Positions 44,369 to 54,306 are shown, numbered from the stretch's first letter. The stretch is 64,000 bases of DNA from Allobosea sp. 47.2.35 (GCF_024655635.1 NZ_JANLGI010000001.1:62001-126000); one strand, 5' to 3'. Made by a program: numbers and translations. Notes: generated from the sequence alone by a model not told the origin.

Positions 44369-45775
44369 ATGGCCGCGAACCTCTCAGCCCTGCTCTACGT
44401 CGTCTCCGGCGTCCTCTTCATCATGGCCCTGCGCGGCCTGTCGCATCCGACGACCTCGCGACAGGGCAACCGCTACGGCATGATCGGCATGGCGATCGCC
44501 ATCGTCACGACCGTGGTGTTCTTTCCGCCGTCCGGATTCTCCGGCTGGCTGCTCGTGCTTCTCGGCATCGCGATCGGCGGCGGCATCGGCGCCGTGATGG
44601 CCAAGCGCGTGCAGATGACGCAGATGCCGCAGCTCGTCGCCTTCTTCCACTCGCTGGTCGGCCTCGCCGCCGTGCTGGTGGCGGCTGCCGCGCTTTATGC
44701 GCCGGAGGCCTTCAATATCGGCCGCGTCGGCTCGATCAAGGGCGCGAGCCTGTTCGAGATGGCGCTCGGCGTCGCCATCGGCGCGATCACCTTCACCGGC
44801 TCGATCATCGCCTTCCTCAAGCTCGACGGGCGCATGAGCGGCAAGCCGATCATGCTGCCGCAGCGCCACGGCATCAATATCGGGCTCGGCATCGCGCTCG
44901 TCGTGCTGCTCGCGATCTTCATCAAGAGCGAGAGCCACACCGTCTTCTGGCTGATCGTCGCGGTTTCGCTGGTGCTCGGCGTGCTGCTGATCATCCCCAT
45001 CGGCGGTGCCGACATGCCGGTCGTCGTCTCGATGCTGAACTCCTATTCCGGCTGGGCTGCCGCCGGCATCGGCTTCACGCTCGGCAACATGGCGCTGATC
45101 ATCACCGGCGCGCTGGTCGGCTCGTCGGGCGCGATCCTGTCCTACATCATGTGCAAGGCGATGAACCGGAGCTTCATCTCCGTCATCCTCGGCGGCTTCG
45201 GCGGCGATGACGCCGCAGCCGGCGCGGGCGGCGCGGTCGAGGCGCGCCCGGTCAAGCAGGGCTCGTCGGACGATGCAGCCTACATCATGAAGAACGCCGG
45301 CAAGGTCATCATCGTGCCGGGTTACGGCATGGCGGTGGCGCAGGCGCAGCACACGCTGCGCGAGATGGCGGACCTGCTCAAGAAGGAAGGCGTCGAGGTC
45401 AAGTACGCCATCCATCCGGTCGCAGGCCGCATGCCGGGCCATATGAACGTGCTGCTGGCCGAAGCCAACGTGCCCTATGACGAGGTCTTCGAGCTTGAGG
45501 ACATCAACTCGGAATTCGGCCAGGCCGACGTCGCCTTCGTCATCGGCGCCAACGACGTCACCAACCCGGCCGCCAAGACCGACAAGTCCTCGCCGATCTA
45601 CGGCATGCCGATCCTCGACGTCGAGAAGGCCAAGACCGTGCTCTTCATCAAGCGCGGCATGGCGGCGGGCTATGCCGGCGTCGAGAACGAGCTGTTCTTC
45701 CGTCCCAACACGATGATGCTCTTCGGTGACGCCAAGAAGGTCACCGACGAGATCGTCAAGGCGATGGCCCACTGA
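44369..45775 (+). CDS. pntB: NAD(P) transhydrogenase subunit beta
   Basis: 468-residue beta subunit. The first ~270 residues are membrane helices that form the proton path (GNRYGMIGMAIAI; VAFFHSLVGLAAV), and the C-terminal NADP(H)-binding domain III has VIIVPGYGMAVAQAQ, HPVAGRMPGHMNVLLAEA and GANDVTNPAA. It completes the transhydrogenase operon, closed by a strong terminator. Confidence 0.96.
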   Translation: MAANLSALLYVVSGVLFIMALRGLSHPTTSRQGNRYGMIGMAIAIVTTVVFFPPSGFSGWLLVLLGIAIGGGIGAVMAKRVQMTQMPQLVAFFHSLVGLAAVLVAAAALYAPEAFNIGRVGSIKGASLFEMALGVAIGAITFTGSIIAFLKLDGRMSGKPIMLPQRHGINIGLGIALVVLLAIFIKSESHTVFWLIVAVSLVLGVLLIIPIGGADMPVVVSMLNSYSGWAAAGIGFTLGNMALIITGALVGSSGAILSYIMCKAMNRSFISVILGGFGGDDAAAGAGGAVEARPVKQGSSDDAAYIMKNAGKVIIVPGYGMAVAQAQHTLREMADLLKKEGVEVKYAIHPVAGRMPGHMNVLLAEANVPYDEVFELEDINSEFGQADVAFVIGANDVTNPAAKTDKSSPIYGMPILDVEKAKTVLFIKRGMAAGYAGVENELFFRPNTMMLFGDAKKVTDEIVKAMAH

Positions 45776-45805
45776 GCGGGCACCGCCCCGTCATCGGATT
45801 GCTGC

Positions 45806-45840
45806 AAAGGGCCGGCTTGATCGCCGGCCCTTTCGTTTTC
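45806..45840 (+). terminator. Intrinsic terminator of the pnt operon
   Basis: An 11-bp stem (AAAGGGCCGGC 45806-45816 with 45823-45833), a six-base loop and a T-rich tail (TTTCGTTTT). It lies 30 bases after the pntB stop and just before the alpha/beta hydrolase gene. Confidence 0.9.
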
Positions 45841-45857
45841 GGAACCCGTGCCGCACG

Positions 45858-46730
45858 ATGATCATGCGTTTGCTGAAACCGGTGCTGCTGCTGGGCCTCA
45901 CGGCCTATCTGGCGGTGCTCGGCACGCTCTACATGCGCCAGCGCGAGCTCGTGTTCCCGCGCGACCCGGCGAAGGCCGAGATAGCCTTGGCTGGGCTGCC
46001 GGCTGCCGAGGAGGTGAGCGTTGCCACCGCCGACGGCGAGCGGCTCGTCGCTTGGGTGGTGCCGCCGCGCGCGGGCAAGCCAGTCCTGCTCTATTTTCAC
46101 GGCAATTCCGGCAATCTCGGGCGGGCCGGGCGGATCGAGCGCTTTCGCGGGCTCACGGAGGACGGCACGGGGCTCTTCGCCGTCAGTTATCGCGGCTATG
46201 GCGGCTCCTCGGGGACGCCGAGCGAGGAGGGGCTGTTGCAGGATGCGCGTGCGGCCTATGAGGTTGCGGCCGCGCGCTTCGGGGTCGGCAACCTGATCGG
46301 CTACGGCGAGTCGCTGGGCACCGGCGTCGTCCTGAAGCTGGCGGCCGAAGTCCCGTTGCAGGCGGTGGTGCTGGAGGCGCCTTACCGGTCGACGCTGTCG
46401 GTGGCGCAAGGGACCTATCCCTACCTGCCGCTCAGTCTGCTGATGAAGGACCAGTTCCGCTCGGACGCGGTCATCGGCCGGGTCAAGGCGCCGCTGCTGG
46501 TGCTGCATGGCGAGCGCGACCAGGTCATTCCCTTTGCCGAGGGGCAGCAGCTCTATGAACTCGCGAACGCGCCCAAGCGCTTCCTGCGCTTTCCGGCGGG
46601 ACGGCATTCGGACCTGCCGCGATACGGGTCGCTCGGGGAGATCCGGCGTTTTCTGGCACAGGCCGCGTCGGGTAGCCTCGCCGGAGCGGAGAGCCGCGCG
46701 ATCGGAGAGGTGGCAGGCGCGGATCCCTGA
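45858..46730 (+). CDS. Alpha/beta hydrolase, membrane-anchored (BEM46/ABHD13-like)
   Basis: 290 residues. An N-terminal hydrophobic anchor (LLKPVLLLGLTAYLAVLGTLYM) precedes a serine hydrolase domain with YFHGNSGNLGRAG (oxyanion region), the nucleophile Ser in GYGESLGTG, LVLHGERDQVIPF with the acidic residue, and a late His in GRHSDLPRY. Similar proteins are called BEM46 or YfhR-type; substrates are unknown. The start may be 45858 or 45864 (two ATG codons). A terminator upstream shows that it is transcribed on its own. Confidence 0.86.
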   Translation: MIMRLLKPVLLLGLTAYLAVLGTLYMRQRELVFPRDPAKAEIALAGLPAAEEVSVATADGERLVAWVVPPRAGKPVLLYFHGNSGNLGRAGRIERFRGLTEDGTGLFAVSYRGYGGSSGTPSEEGLLQDARAAYEVAAARFGVGNLIGYGESLGTGVVLKLAAEVPLQAVVLEAPYRSTLSVAQGTYPYLPLSLLMKDQFRSDAVIGRVKAPLLVLHGERDQVIPFAEGQQLYELANAPKRFLRFPAGRHSDLPRYGSLGEIRRFLAQAASGSLAGAESRAIGEVAGADP

Positions 46731-46748
46731 CGCCGCGCCCGATCTTTG

Positions 46749-47606
46749 TCAGCTGCGGAAGAAGCCGCCGACGCCACCGCCGCCGAGCCGCGAGGAACCG
46801 GCGCGTGCCTGGGCATTGTTGCCGTCGATCGCCAGCGCGCGCTGGTAGGCCTCGGAGGCCTCGGCCTTCTTGCCGAGCTTCTCGAAGGCGAAGCCACGAC
46901 CCGCCCAGGCATCGGCATTGCGGTTGTCGACATTGAGGGCTGCGGTGAAGTCCTCCTGCGCGGCATCGTATTTGCCGAGGACGTTCAGGCTCTGCCCGCG
47001 CGCGATATAGGGCGGGGCGGTGTAGGGATTGCGGTCGATCACCGAGTCGAAATCGGTGACGGCATGCTGGTGCTGGCCTTCCTTCTGGTAGACGAGGCCG
47101 CGGGCATGGAAGGCTTCCGCCGATTCGGGGTTGAGCCGGATCGCGGTATTGAGGTCGCCCAGCGCCTGCTGGCTATTGCCCTGCTGACGCAGCAGGTTGG
47201 CGCGCGCGATATAGGCCGGCGCATAGTTCGGGTTGGCCGTGGTGGCGCGGTTGAAATCCGCCAATGCCGAATCGGCCCGCCCGCTCTGGCGCAGCGCCAG
47301 GCCGCGATTCGTGTAGGCGGAGGCGAGGTTCGGGTCGATCTGGATCGCCTTGGTGAAATCCGAGATCGCATCCGAGAAGCGGCCGACGCGGGCATAGGCC
47401 GCGCCGCGCGTGTTGTAGGCGCCGGGGTCGTTCGGATTGCGCGAGATGACCTCGCTGAGCGAGCCGATATTGACGCTGGCATCGGCGCTGTCGCGGGTAT
47501 CGAGCTCGGCGACGGCGGGCTGGGAGCCGAGATTGGAGACCGTGTCGCACCCTGCGAGCGCCAGCGCCATGCCGGCTGCGGCGAACCAGTTACTGCCTCG
47601 GATCAT
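46749..47606 (-). CDS. TPR-repeat lipoprotein
   Basis: 285 residues. Signal MIRGSNWFAAAGMALALAGC with lipobox LAGC (Cys near 20); then about six tetratricopeptide repeats (GAYNTRGAAYARVGRFSDA, SAYTNRGLALRQSGRADSA, and so on) and a Gly-rich C-terminus. The start at 47606 has GAGG seven bases upstream; an ATG 12 bases earlier is possible. Related proteins act as envelope scaffolds (for example in cell-wall or pilus assembly); the partner here is unknown. Confidence 0.85.
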   Translation of the reverse strand: MIRGSNWFAAAGMALALAGCDTVSNLGSQPAVAELDTRDSADASVNIGSLSEVISRNPNDPGAYNTRGAAYARVGRFSDAISDFTKAIQIDPNLASAYTNRGLALRQSGRADSALADFNRATTANPNYAPAYIARANLLRQQGNSQQALGDLNTAIRLNPESAEAFHARGLVYQKEGQHQHAVTDFDSVIDRNPYTAPPYIARGQSLNVLGKYDAAQEDFTAALNVDNRNADAWAGRGFAFEKLGKKAEASEAYQRALAIDGNNAQARAGSSRLGGGGVGGFFRS

Positions 47607-47818
47607 GCTCTGCCTCATCGGTTTCGTGCTTCGCCTGCCGCGATGCCCCGATTTCCGGAACTGCCCGGCCTTGCGGCCGTCGCGGCGTGATCGCGCTCCC
47701 AACCGACAGCGCCGTGCCGGAGAAAACGCCCGAAACCCGCCAAAACTTGGTTAACGTCGCTGAAAAGACAACGCGCCCGGAGCGGACTCCAGGCGCGAAA
47801 CGCTATCGGCCCTGTCCT

Positions 47819-47838
47819 GGCGGCCCGTTGGGGCCGCC
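47819..47838. terminator. GC hairpin downstream of rpsU
   Basis: GGCGGCCC-gttg-GGGCCGCC stem-loop just after the rpsU stop on the minus strand. It lacks a T-run, so it is only a weak terminator candidate. Confidence 0.35.
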
Positions 47839-47847
47839 CGAAAGGTC

Positions 47848-48081
47848 TCAGGGGCGCTTGGGCTTCACCGGCGCGGGCAGGAGGCCTTCGCGCTGGAGCT
47901 TCTTGCGCTGGAGCTTGCGGGCGCGGCGCACGGCCTCGGCCGACTCGCGCGCCTTCTTCTCGGAGGGCTTCTCGTAATGGCCACGAAGCTTCATCTCACG
48001 GAAGATGCCCTCACGCTGCATCTTCTTCTTGAGGGCGCGGAGCGCCTGATCGACATTGTTGTCGCGAACGAGAACCTGCAC
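47848..48081 (-). CDS. rpsU: 30S ribosomal protein S21
   Basis: 77-residue basic protein of the small subunit. The start is GTG ([14 protein letters not shown]), followed by the family helix [27 protein letters not shown], then an Arg/Lys-rich C-terminus slightly longer than in E. coli, normal for alphaproteobacteria. AAGGA lies upstream of the start. It stands alone, downstream of purEK. Confidence 0.96.
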   Translation of the reverse strand: MQVLVRDNNVDQALRALKKKMQREGIFREMKLRGHYEKPSEKKARESAEAVRRARKLQRKKLQREGLLPAPVKPKRP

Positions 48082-48250
48082 GTGAAACGTCCGTCCTTAG
48101 CGGGTTGATCCAGAAATGGGGCCGGCGGTAAGGCATAGCCCACCGCGCGAAGATGGGTGCGGATAGCAGAATTCATTTCGCCTGTCCACGCCGCGATCCC
48201 TTGAAAATGCGGGGCCGCATGCAGTTCGGACATGGATACGGGCTGGACGC

Positions 48251-49357
48251 TCAAATGCGCTCGTCCGTGACCCGGGTGACGTGGCCCATCTTGCGGCCCG
48301 GGCGGGCGTCGCGCTTGCCGTAGAGATGCAGATGCGCGCCCGGCTCGGCCAGCAATTCGCGCCAGCGCAGCGCGCTCGCGCCGATCAGGTTCTCCATCTC
48401 GACGCGTCCACGCCGGGCGGTGGAGCCGAGCGGGAAGCCGCAGACGGCACGGACATGCTGGTGGAACTGCGAGGTGTCGGCACCCTCGCTGGTCCAGTGT
48501 CCGGAATTATGGACGCGCGGGGCGATCTCGTTGACGACGACGCGTTCGACGAGGTCGCCCTCGGCCTCCAGCACGAACAGCTCCACCGTGAAGACGCCGA
48601 CATAGCCGAGCGCCTCGCCGATGCGACGGGCGGCCTCGATCGCCTGCAGCGATGCGCCCTCCGAGAGATTCGCGGGGATGCGGGTATAGGCGAGGATATG
48701 GTCGCGATGTTCGTTCTCGCAGACGTCGAACGCGGCGAAGGAGCCGTCGAGCCCGCGCGCGGCGACGACCGAGACCTCGCGCACGAAGGAGACGAAGCCT
48801 TCGAGGATCGCCGGAAAGCGCCCGATCGCCTCATGCGCCTCGGCGAGGTCGCTGCCCGGCGCGATCTTGACCTGGCCCTTGCCGTCGTAGCCGAAACGGC
48901 GGGTCTTCAGAACCGAGGGGCGGCCGAGCTCGGCGGCGGCCGTTTCGAGATCGGCCAGCGTGTCGACTGCGCGGAACGGCGCGACGGCGAGGCCGAGTTC
49001 GGAGACGAAGCGCTTCTCGCTGAGCCGGTCCTGGGTCACCGCCAGGGCGCGGGCGCCGGGATGGAGCGGCACGCGCGCAGCGAGGAAGGAAGCGGTCGCA
49101 GCCGGGACGTTCTCGAACTCGTAGGTCACGACGTCGACAGCATCGGCAAAGCGGGCGAGCGCCTCCTCGTCCTCGTATTCCGCGACGGTGTGACGTGCCG
49201 AAACGTCGAAGGCCGGGCTGTCGGTCTCGGGCGCGAAGATATGGCAGCGAATGCCGAGATCGGCGGCTGCGAGCGCCATCATCCGGGCGAGCTGGCCGCC
49301 GCCGAGGATGCCGAGCATGGCGCCGGGGGCGAGGCCGGTGGGAACAGGCGCGCTCAT
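48251..49357 (-). CDS. purK: 5-(carboxyamino)imidazole ribonucleotide synthase
   Basis: ATP-grasp enzyme that carboxylates AIR with bicarbonate and ATP in purine synthesis. 368 residues. [16 protein letters not shown] opens the N-terminal fold; [17 protein letters not shown] and the late [16 protein letters not shown] are ATP-grasp and active-site motifs. The start overlaps the purE stop by four bases (ATGA), so it is translated directly after purE. Confidence 0.96.
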   Translation of the reverse strand: MSAPVPTGLAPGAMLGILGGGQLARMMALAAADLGIRCHIFAPETDSPAFDVSARHTVAEYEDEEALARFADAVDVVTYEFENVPAATASFLAARVPLHPGARALAVTQDRLSEKRFVSELGLAVAPFRAVDTLADLETAAAELGRPSVLKTRRFGYDGKGQVKIAPGSDLAEAHEAIGRFPAILEGFVSFVREVSVVAARGLDGSFAAFDVCENEHRDHILAYTRIPANLSEGASLQAIEAARRIGEALGYVGVFTVELFVLEAEGDLVERVVVNEIAPRVHNSGHWTSEGADTSQFHQHVRAVCGFPLGSTARRGRVEMENLIGASALRWRELLAEPGAHLHLYGKRDARPGRKMGHVTRVTDERI

Positions 49358-49854
49358 GCCTCGTCCCTGTTGGGGCGCTCGGCGATACCGGCGCTCTGGC
49401 GGGCGCGATAGGCGTCGAGTCGCTCGGCGAGGGCGCTGTCCGAGAGGGCAAGCACCGCGGCGGCGAGGAGGGCGGCGTTGACGGCGCCGGCGCGGCCGAT
49501 GGCCAGCGTACCGACCGGGATGCCCGCCGGCATCTGCACGATCGAGAGCAGGCTGTCCTGACCCGAAAGGGCCTTGGATTCGACGGGGACGCCGAAGACC
49601 GGCAGCGGAGTCAGCGAGGCCGTCATGCCGGGCAGGTGCGCCGCGCCGCCGGCGCCGGCGATGACCACCTTGAAGCCCTCGGCCTTGGCGCCCTTGGCGA
49701 AGTCGAACAGCCGGTCCGGCGTGCGGTGGGCCGAAACGATGCGCGCATCATAGGGGATCGCGAGGGCGTCGAGCGCCTCGGCCGCATGACGCATCGTCGC
49801 CCAGTCGGACTGGCTGCCCATGATGATGGCGACGGGGGTGCTGCTGGCTGCCAT
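49354..49854 (-). CDS. purE: 5-(carboxyamino)imidazole ribonucleotide mutase
   Basis: Converts N5-CAIR to CAIR in purine synthesis. 166 residues. [10 protein letters not shown] near the N-terminus, SAHRTPDR with the catalytic His, and [11 protein letters not shown] are the class I PurE motifs. First gene of purEK. Confidence 0.96.
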   Translation of the reverse strand: MAASSTPVAIIMGSQSDWATMRHAAEALDALAIPYDARIVSAHRTPDRLFDFAKGAKAEGFKVVIAGAGGAAHLPGMTASLTPLPVFGVPVESKALSGQDSLLSIVQMPAGIPVGTLAIGRAGAVNAALLAAAVLALSDSALAERLDAYRARQSAGIAERPNRDEA

Positions 49855-49953
49855 GGAATGCGCTCGGGCTCGGCTCCGGAAGCGCGCGATCTAGACCGGT
49901 AGACGCCGGGTAAGCAAGGGCGAATCGGCTTGAGGCAGCTGGAAAACGCCGCG

Positions 49954-50178
49954 TCAGGCGATGATGTCGGGCGTCAGCGCGTCCTCGATCTGGGAGATGC
50001 GGTCCTTGAGGTAGAGCTTGCGCTTCTTCAGGCGCTGGACCTGGACCTGATTGATCGAGCCCACGCGCTCCAGCGCATCGATGGCGCTGTCGAGATCGCG
50101 ATGCTCCTCGCGCAGCCGCGCGAGTTCGGAGGTGAAGGTCTCGACCTCTTCCGGGCTGAGCTCGAATCCCATGGGCAT
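49954..50178 (-). CDS. YdcH/DUF465 family small protein
   Basis: 74 residues; an all-helical coiled-coil of the DUF465 family, with LREEHRDLDSAIDALE and QVQRLKKRKLYLKDRISQIED. The ATG at 50178 is chosen over a longer frame (from 50277) because of AAGGCG upstream and family length. A second member lies on the other strand at 50402. Function unknown. Confidence 0.82.
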   Translation of the reverse strand: MPMGFELSPEEVETFTSELARLREEHRDLDSAIDALERVGSINQVQVQRLKKRKLYLKDRISQIEDALTPDIIA

Positions 50179-50401
50179 CTCATCATCGCCTTGATCGGGG
50201 GCGACTATGCGCGTGCCGCCCTGCGTCCCGCAAGTGCGGGTGGGGCAGCTGAAGGCATAGGGAAGCCATCTATTCACGGCTTTCCGGAAACGGACCGGTC
50301 ACGATCACAGAATCTCATGAATGCCGTGTGACGGCGCAGGGAAGACGTGAAGCCGGCTCTATGCCAGATTGGGACGTCAACCGCTCATCAGGAGGATCCA
50401 G

Positions 50402-50590
50402 ATGTCGTTGCAGACCCGTCTTGCGGAACTCGAGCGCAAGCACCGTCAACTCGAGGACGCTATCGCCCAGGCTGTGGCGAGCCCGTCCTCCAGTGACCTC
50501 AGCCTCGCAGAGCTGAAGCGGAAGAAGTTGCAACTGAAGGATGAGATCGAACGCGTACGGATGACCATGCCGGAGCGAACCTTGCATTGA
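50402..50590 (+). CDS. YdcH/DUF465 family small protein (second copy)
   Basis: 62 residues after a strong AGGAGG ribosome-binding site. The helical sequence LAELERKHRQLEDAIAQAV and ELKRKKLQLKDEIERVRM matches DUF465. It is divergent from the other DUF465 gene (223 bases between) and is followed by a terminator. The two share the hallmark KRKKLxLKD motif and probably arose by duplication. Confidence 0.82.
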   Translation: MSLQTRLAELERKHRQLEDAIAQAVASPSSSDLSLAELKRKKLQLKDEIERVRMTMPERTLH

Positions 50591-50635
50591 GCCGGCGGGC
50601 CGAATGGCCCGTTGAATGCGATGAAGATGCGGATG

Positions 50636-50660
50636 AACCGGCCCGAAAGGGCCGGTTTTT
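50636..50660 (+). terminator. Intrinsic terminator of the second DUF465 gene
   Basis: 9-bp stem AACCGGCCC (50636-50644) with 50649-50657, GAAA tetraloop, then five T residues (50656-50660). Confidence 0.92.
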
Positions 50661-50770
50661 CGTTGGCGGCAGGCCGGGGCGGGCGCCGTCAACGGAATGA
50701 CACAAATCGGCGGGAACTTCTTTGGCGATGACCCGTTGAAGCCGGGCGCGCATCGCGAGGGGAGGCAGCC

Positions 50771-51031
50771 ATGGGCATCGTCTGGACCATCATCATCGGT
50801 TTCGTCGCCGGGGTCATCGCCAAGTTCATCATGCCCGGTTCGAACGAGCCCGCCGGCTTCGTGCTGACGACGATCCTCGGCATCATCGGTGCCTTCGTCG
50901 CGACCTATCTCGGCCAGTCGCTCGGCTGGTATGCGCCGGGGCAGGGCGCCGGGCTGATCGGCGCGGTCGTCGGGGCCATAATCGTGCTGGTGGTCTGGGG
51001 CGCGATCAGCGGCCGCAACCGCGCTGTCTGA
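50771..51031 (+). CDS. GlsB/YeaQ/YmgE-family stress-response membrane protein
   Basis: 86 residues with three hydrophobic segments and the family motifs IIGFVAGVIAKFIMPG and TTILGIIGAFVATYLGQ and a Gly-rich C-terminal helix. Preceded by GAGGGGAGG. Family members (transglycosylase-associated, PF04226) accompany stress responses; a molecular role is not known. Confidence 0.86.
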   Translation: MGIVWTIIIGFVAGVIAKFIMPGSNEPAGFVLTTILGIIGAFVATYLGQSLGWYAPGQGAGLIGAVVGAIIVLVVWGAISGRNRAV

Positions 51032-51066
51032 GTTCGACCTTCCTTTTCCCAAACGGAGTGAGCGCC

Positions 51067-51573
51067 GTGAGTGACGACAACAGCAGCAGCGGTTTCCCGT
51101 CCCTGACCGCCCTTCTCGGGCTCCTCGCCGTCGCCGGCTACCAGAATCGCGACAAGATCGCGGAATGGCTGGGCGGGCGCGGCCAACCCGAGCCGGGACA
51201 GGTTCCGGCGCCGCAGCCCGGACAGGCTGGCGCCGCGCCGCAGGGCGATGGCGGCGGACTTCTCGGTGGCCTTGGGGGATTGCTGGGTGCCGGCGGCATC
51301 GGCGGCATGCTGAATGGCGGGCTCGGCGAGCTGGCCGACCGGTTCAGGCAGGCCGGGCAGGGCGAGAAGGTCGATTCCTGGGTGCAGAACGGACCGAACC
51401 AGGAGGTCGCGCCCAGCGATCTCGAACAGGCGCTCGGCCCGCAGGTGATCGACGCGATCGCGCGCCGCACCGGCCTGTCGCGCGACGAATTGCTGGGGCG
51501 GCTGTCGCAGGTGCTGCCGGAGGCGGTCGATCGCTATACGCCGGATGGGCGGCTGGATCGCGCGGGGGTCTGA
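51067..51573 (+). CDS. YidB/DUF937 family protein
   Basis: 168 residues. A short hydrophobic N-terminus, a Gly/Leu-rich low-complexity middle (LLGGLGGLLGAGGIGGML) and a C-terminal helical part (SWVQNGPNQEVAPSDLEQALG; LSRDELLGRLSQVLPEAVD) that fits DUF937. The GTG at 51067 has GGAG at eight bases; the GTG nine bases earlier lacks it. Function unknown. Confidence 0.78.
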   Translation: MSDDNSSSGFPSLTALLGLLAVAGYQNRDKIAEWLGGRGQPEPGQVPAPQPGQAGAAPQGDGGGLLGGLGGLLGAGGIGGMLNGGLGELADRFRQAGQGEKVDSWVQNGPNQEVAPSDLEQALGPQVIDAIARRTGLSRDELLGRLSQVLPEAVDRYTPDGRLDRAGV

Positions 51574-51641
51574 TACCGCAGACGATAGCGCTATCCCGGG
51601 CTTCGCTCGGAATGGCGGCTAATTGCGGCTGAAGTCGGTGC

Positions 51642-53270
51642 TCAGAGCGCCCGCGCCATCTCCCGCAGGCGGAATTTCTGGATCTTGCCGGTCGAGGTCT
51701 TCGGCACCTCGGCGAAGACGATCGTGCGCGGGCATTTGAACGAGGCGAGATGCTCGCGGCACCAGGCGATGATCTCGGCCTCGGTCGCGGTCTTGCCCGG
51801 CTTCAATTCGATGAAGGCGCAAGGCGTCTCGCCCCATTTCTCGTCGGGGCGTGCGACGACGGCGGCGGCCTGCACGGCCGGATGCTTGTAGAGCGCGTCC
51901 TCGACCTCGATGGACGAAATGTTCTCGCCGCCGGAGATGATGATGTCCTTCGAGCGGTCCTTGAGCTGGATATAACCGTCCGGGTAGCGCACGCCGAGAT
52001 CGCCGGTGTGGAACCAGCCCCCAGCGAAGGCGGCCTCGGTCGATTTCCGGTTGCCGAGATAGCCCTTCATCACGACATTGCCGCGCATCATCACCTCGCC
52101 CAGCGTCTGGCCGTCGCGCGGAACGGGCTGCATCGTCTCGGGATCGAGCACGTCGAGCCCTTCGAGCGCGGGATAGCGCACGCCCTGGCGGGCCTTCTTG
52201 GCGGCCTGCTCGGCCGGCGAGAGGGCGTTCCAGTCGTCATTCCAGTCGTTGACGACGGAGGGGCCGTAGCACTCGGTCAGCCCGTAGAGATGTGTCACCT
52301 CGAAACCGGCCTGCTTCATGCCGGCGAGCACGGCCTCGGGCGGCGGGGCGGCGGCGGTGAAGAAGGAGACTGTCTGCGGGAAGTCGCGGCGCTCTTCGGG
52401 CGTCGCGTTGAGGAGCGTCGACATCACGATCGGCGCGCCGCAGAGATGGGTGACGCCATGGTCGGCGAGCGCATCGTACATCGCCTTGGCGCGGACCTGG
52501 CGCAGGCAGACATGGGTGCCGGCGACGATCGAGATCGTCCAGGGGAAGCACCAGCCGTTGCAGTGGAACATCGGCAGCGTCCAGAGATAGACGGGGTGCC
52601 GGCCCATATTGCCGGTGATGACGTTCGACGTCGCCAGCAGGTTGGCGCCGCGATGGTGATAGACCACGCCCTTGGGATCGCCGGTGGTGCCGGAGGTGTA
52701 GTTCAGCGCGATGGCGTCCCATTCGTCCGCTGGCATCAGCCAGTCGAATTCCGGGTCTCCTGAAGCAATGAGCTCCTCGTATTCGACCTCTCCCAGCCGC
52801 TCGCCGGGGCCGTCATAGACGGGGTCGTCATAGTCGATGACGATCGGCTTGGCCTTGCAGAGCGCGAGGGCCGCCTTGATCGTCCCGGAGAACTCGCGGT
52901 CGGTGATCAGCACCTTGGCGCCGCCATGGTCGAGCGAGAAGGCGATGATCGCGGCGTCGAGCCGGGTGTTCAGCGTGTTGAGGACGGCGCCGGCCATCGG
53001 CACCCCGTAATGGCATTCCAGCATGGCCGGCGTGTTCGGCAGCATCGCCGCCACCGTATCGTTCTTGCCGATGCCGTGCTTCGCCAGAGCCGAGGCGAGG
53101 CGGCGCGAGCGGGCGTAGAATTCCGCATAGGAGCGGCGCAGCGGGCCGTGGATGATCGCGGTGCGGCCGGGGAAGACCGAGGCCGCGCGCTCCAGGAAGG
53201 CGAGCGGCGTCAGCGGCTGGTAGTTCGCCGGGTTGCGGTCGAGATCGGTGTCATAGGCCGAACGGGTCAT
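51642..53270 (-). CDS. Acyl-CoA synthetase (AMP-forming), DmdB/long-chain-ligase-like
   Basis: 542 residues of the ANL superfamily. YTSGTTGDPKGVVYHHRG near residue 190, HLYGLTECYGPSV, GWFHTGDLGVRYPDGYIQLKDRSKD and the C-terminal TSTGKIQKF lysine. The start MTRSAYDTDLDRNPANYQPLTPL has AGGAAGG upstream. The N-terminal pattern matches, from memory, ligases of the 3-methylmercaptopropionyl-CoA (DmdB) type, but broad fatty-acid specificity is equally possible. It is not clustered with DMSP genes here. Confidence 0.88.
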   Translation of the reverse strand: MTRSAYDTDLDRNPANYQPLTPLAFLERAASVFPGRTAIIHGPLRRSYAEFYARSRRLASALAKHGIGKNDTVAAMLPNTPAMLECHYGVPMAGAVLNTLNTRLDAAIIAFSLDHGGAKVLITDREFSGTIKAALALCKAKPIVIDYDDPVYDGPGERLGEVEYEELIASGDPEFDWLMPADEWDAIALNYTSGTTGDPKGVVYHHRGANLLATSNVITGNMGRHPVYLWTLPMFHCNGWCFPWTISIVAGTHVCLRQVRAKAMYDALADHGVTHLCGAPIVMSTLLNATPEERRDFPQTVSFFTAAAPPPEAVLAGMKQAGFEVTHLYGLTECYGPSVVNDWNDDWNALSPAEQAAKKARQGVRYPALEGLDVLDPETMQPVPRDGQTLGEVMMRGNVVMKGYLGNRKSTEAAFAGGWFHTGDLGVRYPDGYIQLKDRSKDIIISGGENISSIEVEDALYKHPAVQAAAVVARPDEKWGETPCAFIELKPGKTATEAEIIAWCREHLASFKCPRTIVFAEVPKTSTGKIQKFRLREMARAL

Positions 53271-53368
53271 CGGGAGCCTTCCTCGCAAGCGCCGAAAGCC
53301 TTAGCGGCTGGCGCGCTCCCAGGTAATCCATCCCTTTTTCCGATGCGGCGCAATCGCGCGGATGCGGC

Positions 53369-54133
53369 TCAGCCGAGAAGATGCAGGCCGCGCAGGCCGT
53401 CATAGACGAGCTTGGCGCCGACCAACAGCAGCAGCCAGTAGATGATCCCGTAGAAGCGCTCGGGCGGGACACGACGGACCAGCCAGACCCCGGCGAAGGT
53501 CGCGGCGACCGCGAAGGGCAGCAGCGCGGCGGAGGCCAGCAGGTTCTGGCCGTTGAGCTGGCCGAGCGCGAGATAGGGGATGAGCTTCACGAGGTTCATC
53601 GCGGCGAAGAAGACCGCGCCGGTGCCGACGAAGACGGCGGGCTTCAGCTTCTGCGGCATGACATAGATCTGGAAGGGTGGGCCGCCGGCATGGGCGACCA
53701 TGCTGGTGAAGCCGCAGAAGAAGCCCCAGAGGCTGCCGGCGCTCCAGTTCGCCTGCGTCGCGACAGTGGGCTTCCTGCCGTCGCTCAGCATGCGGCGCAA
53801 AGCGAAGCCGACCGAGATCAGGCCGACGGCGAGCACGACCGCCGCATCCGAGACCTTCGCGGCCAAGAGATAGCCGACGAGGATGCCGATGAGGGCGCCG
53901 GGCGCCAGCGTCGCGAGATTGCGGCGGTCGAAATCACGCCGATAGGACCAGACCGAGACGACGTCCTGCGCGATCAGGAGCGGCAGCATGATCGCGGCTG
54001 CCGTCACCGGCGAGACGACCAGCGCCATCAAGGGCAGGGAGAGCAGGCCGATGCCGGAGAAGCCGCCCTTGGCCAGGCCGGTCAGGACGACGGCCGGCAC
54101 CATCGCGGCGAAGAAGAGCGGGTCGAAGGGCAT
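53369..54133 (-). CDS. TauE/SafE-family sulfite exporter-like permease
   Basis: 254-residue inner-membrane protein with about eight hydrophobic segments in two repeats (LTGLAKGGFSGIGLLSLPLMAL, GFFCGFTSMVAHAGGPPFQIY). The family exports sulfite, sulfoacetate or related anions. No sulfur-metabolism gene is adjacent, so the substrate is open. Divergent from prpE, with 173 bases between. Confidence 0.87.
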   Translation of the reverse strand: MPFDPLFFAAMVPAVVLTGLAKGGFSGIGLLSLPLMALVVSPVTAAAIMLPLLIAQDVVSVWSYRRDFDRRNLATLAPGALIGILVGYLLAAKVSDAAVVLAVGLISVGFALRRMLSDGRKPTVATQANWSAGSLWGFFCGFTSMVAHAGGPPFQIYVMPQKLKPAVFVGTGAVFFAAMNLVKLIPYLALGQLNGQNLLASAALLPFAVAATFAGVWLVRRVPPERFYGIIYWLLLLVGAKLVYDGLRGLHLLG

Positions 54134-54306
54134 GTGGTACTGCGTCGCAGGGCCGGGAAATGCAGGTCGGGATCGGCGAAAGTCTTAAGGCGGCGCGCTT
54201 GCGCTGGGCGCGGGGAAGAGCGCAGGGTTTGCGCAAAACCAGCCCCGCCATCGCCGGCTCGCTCACGGGGCTTTAGGCTGAAACCCGGCGCAGAGGAACG
54301 CTTCCG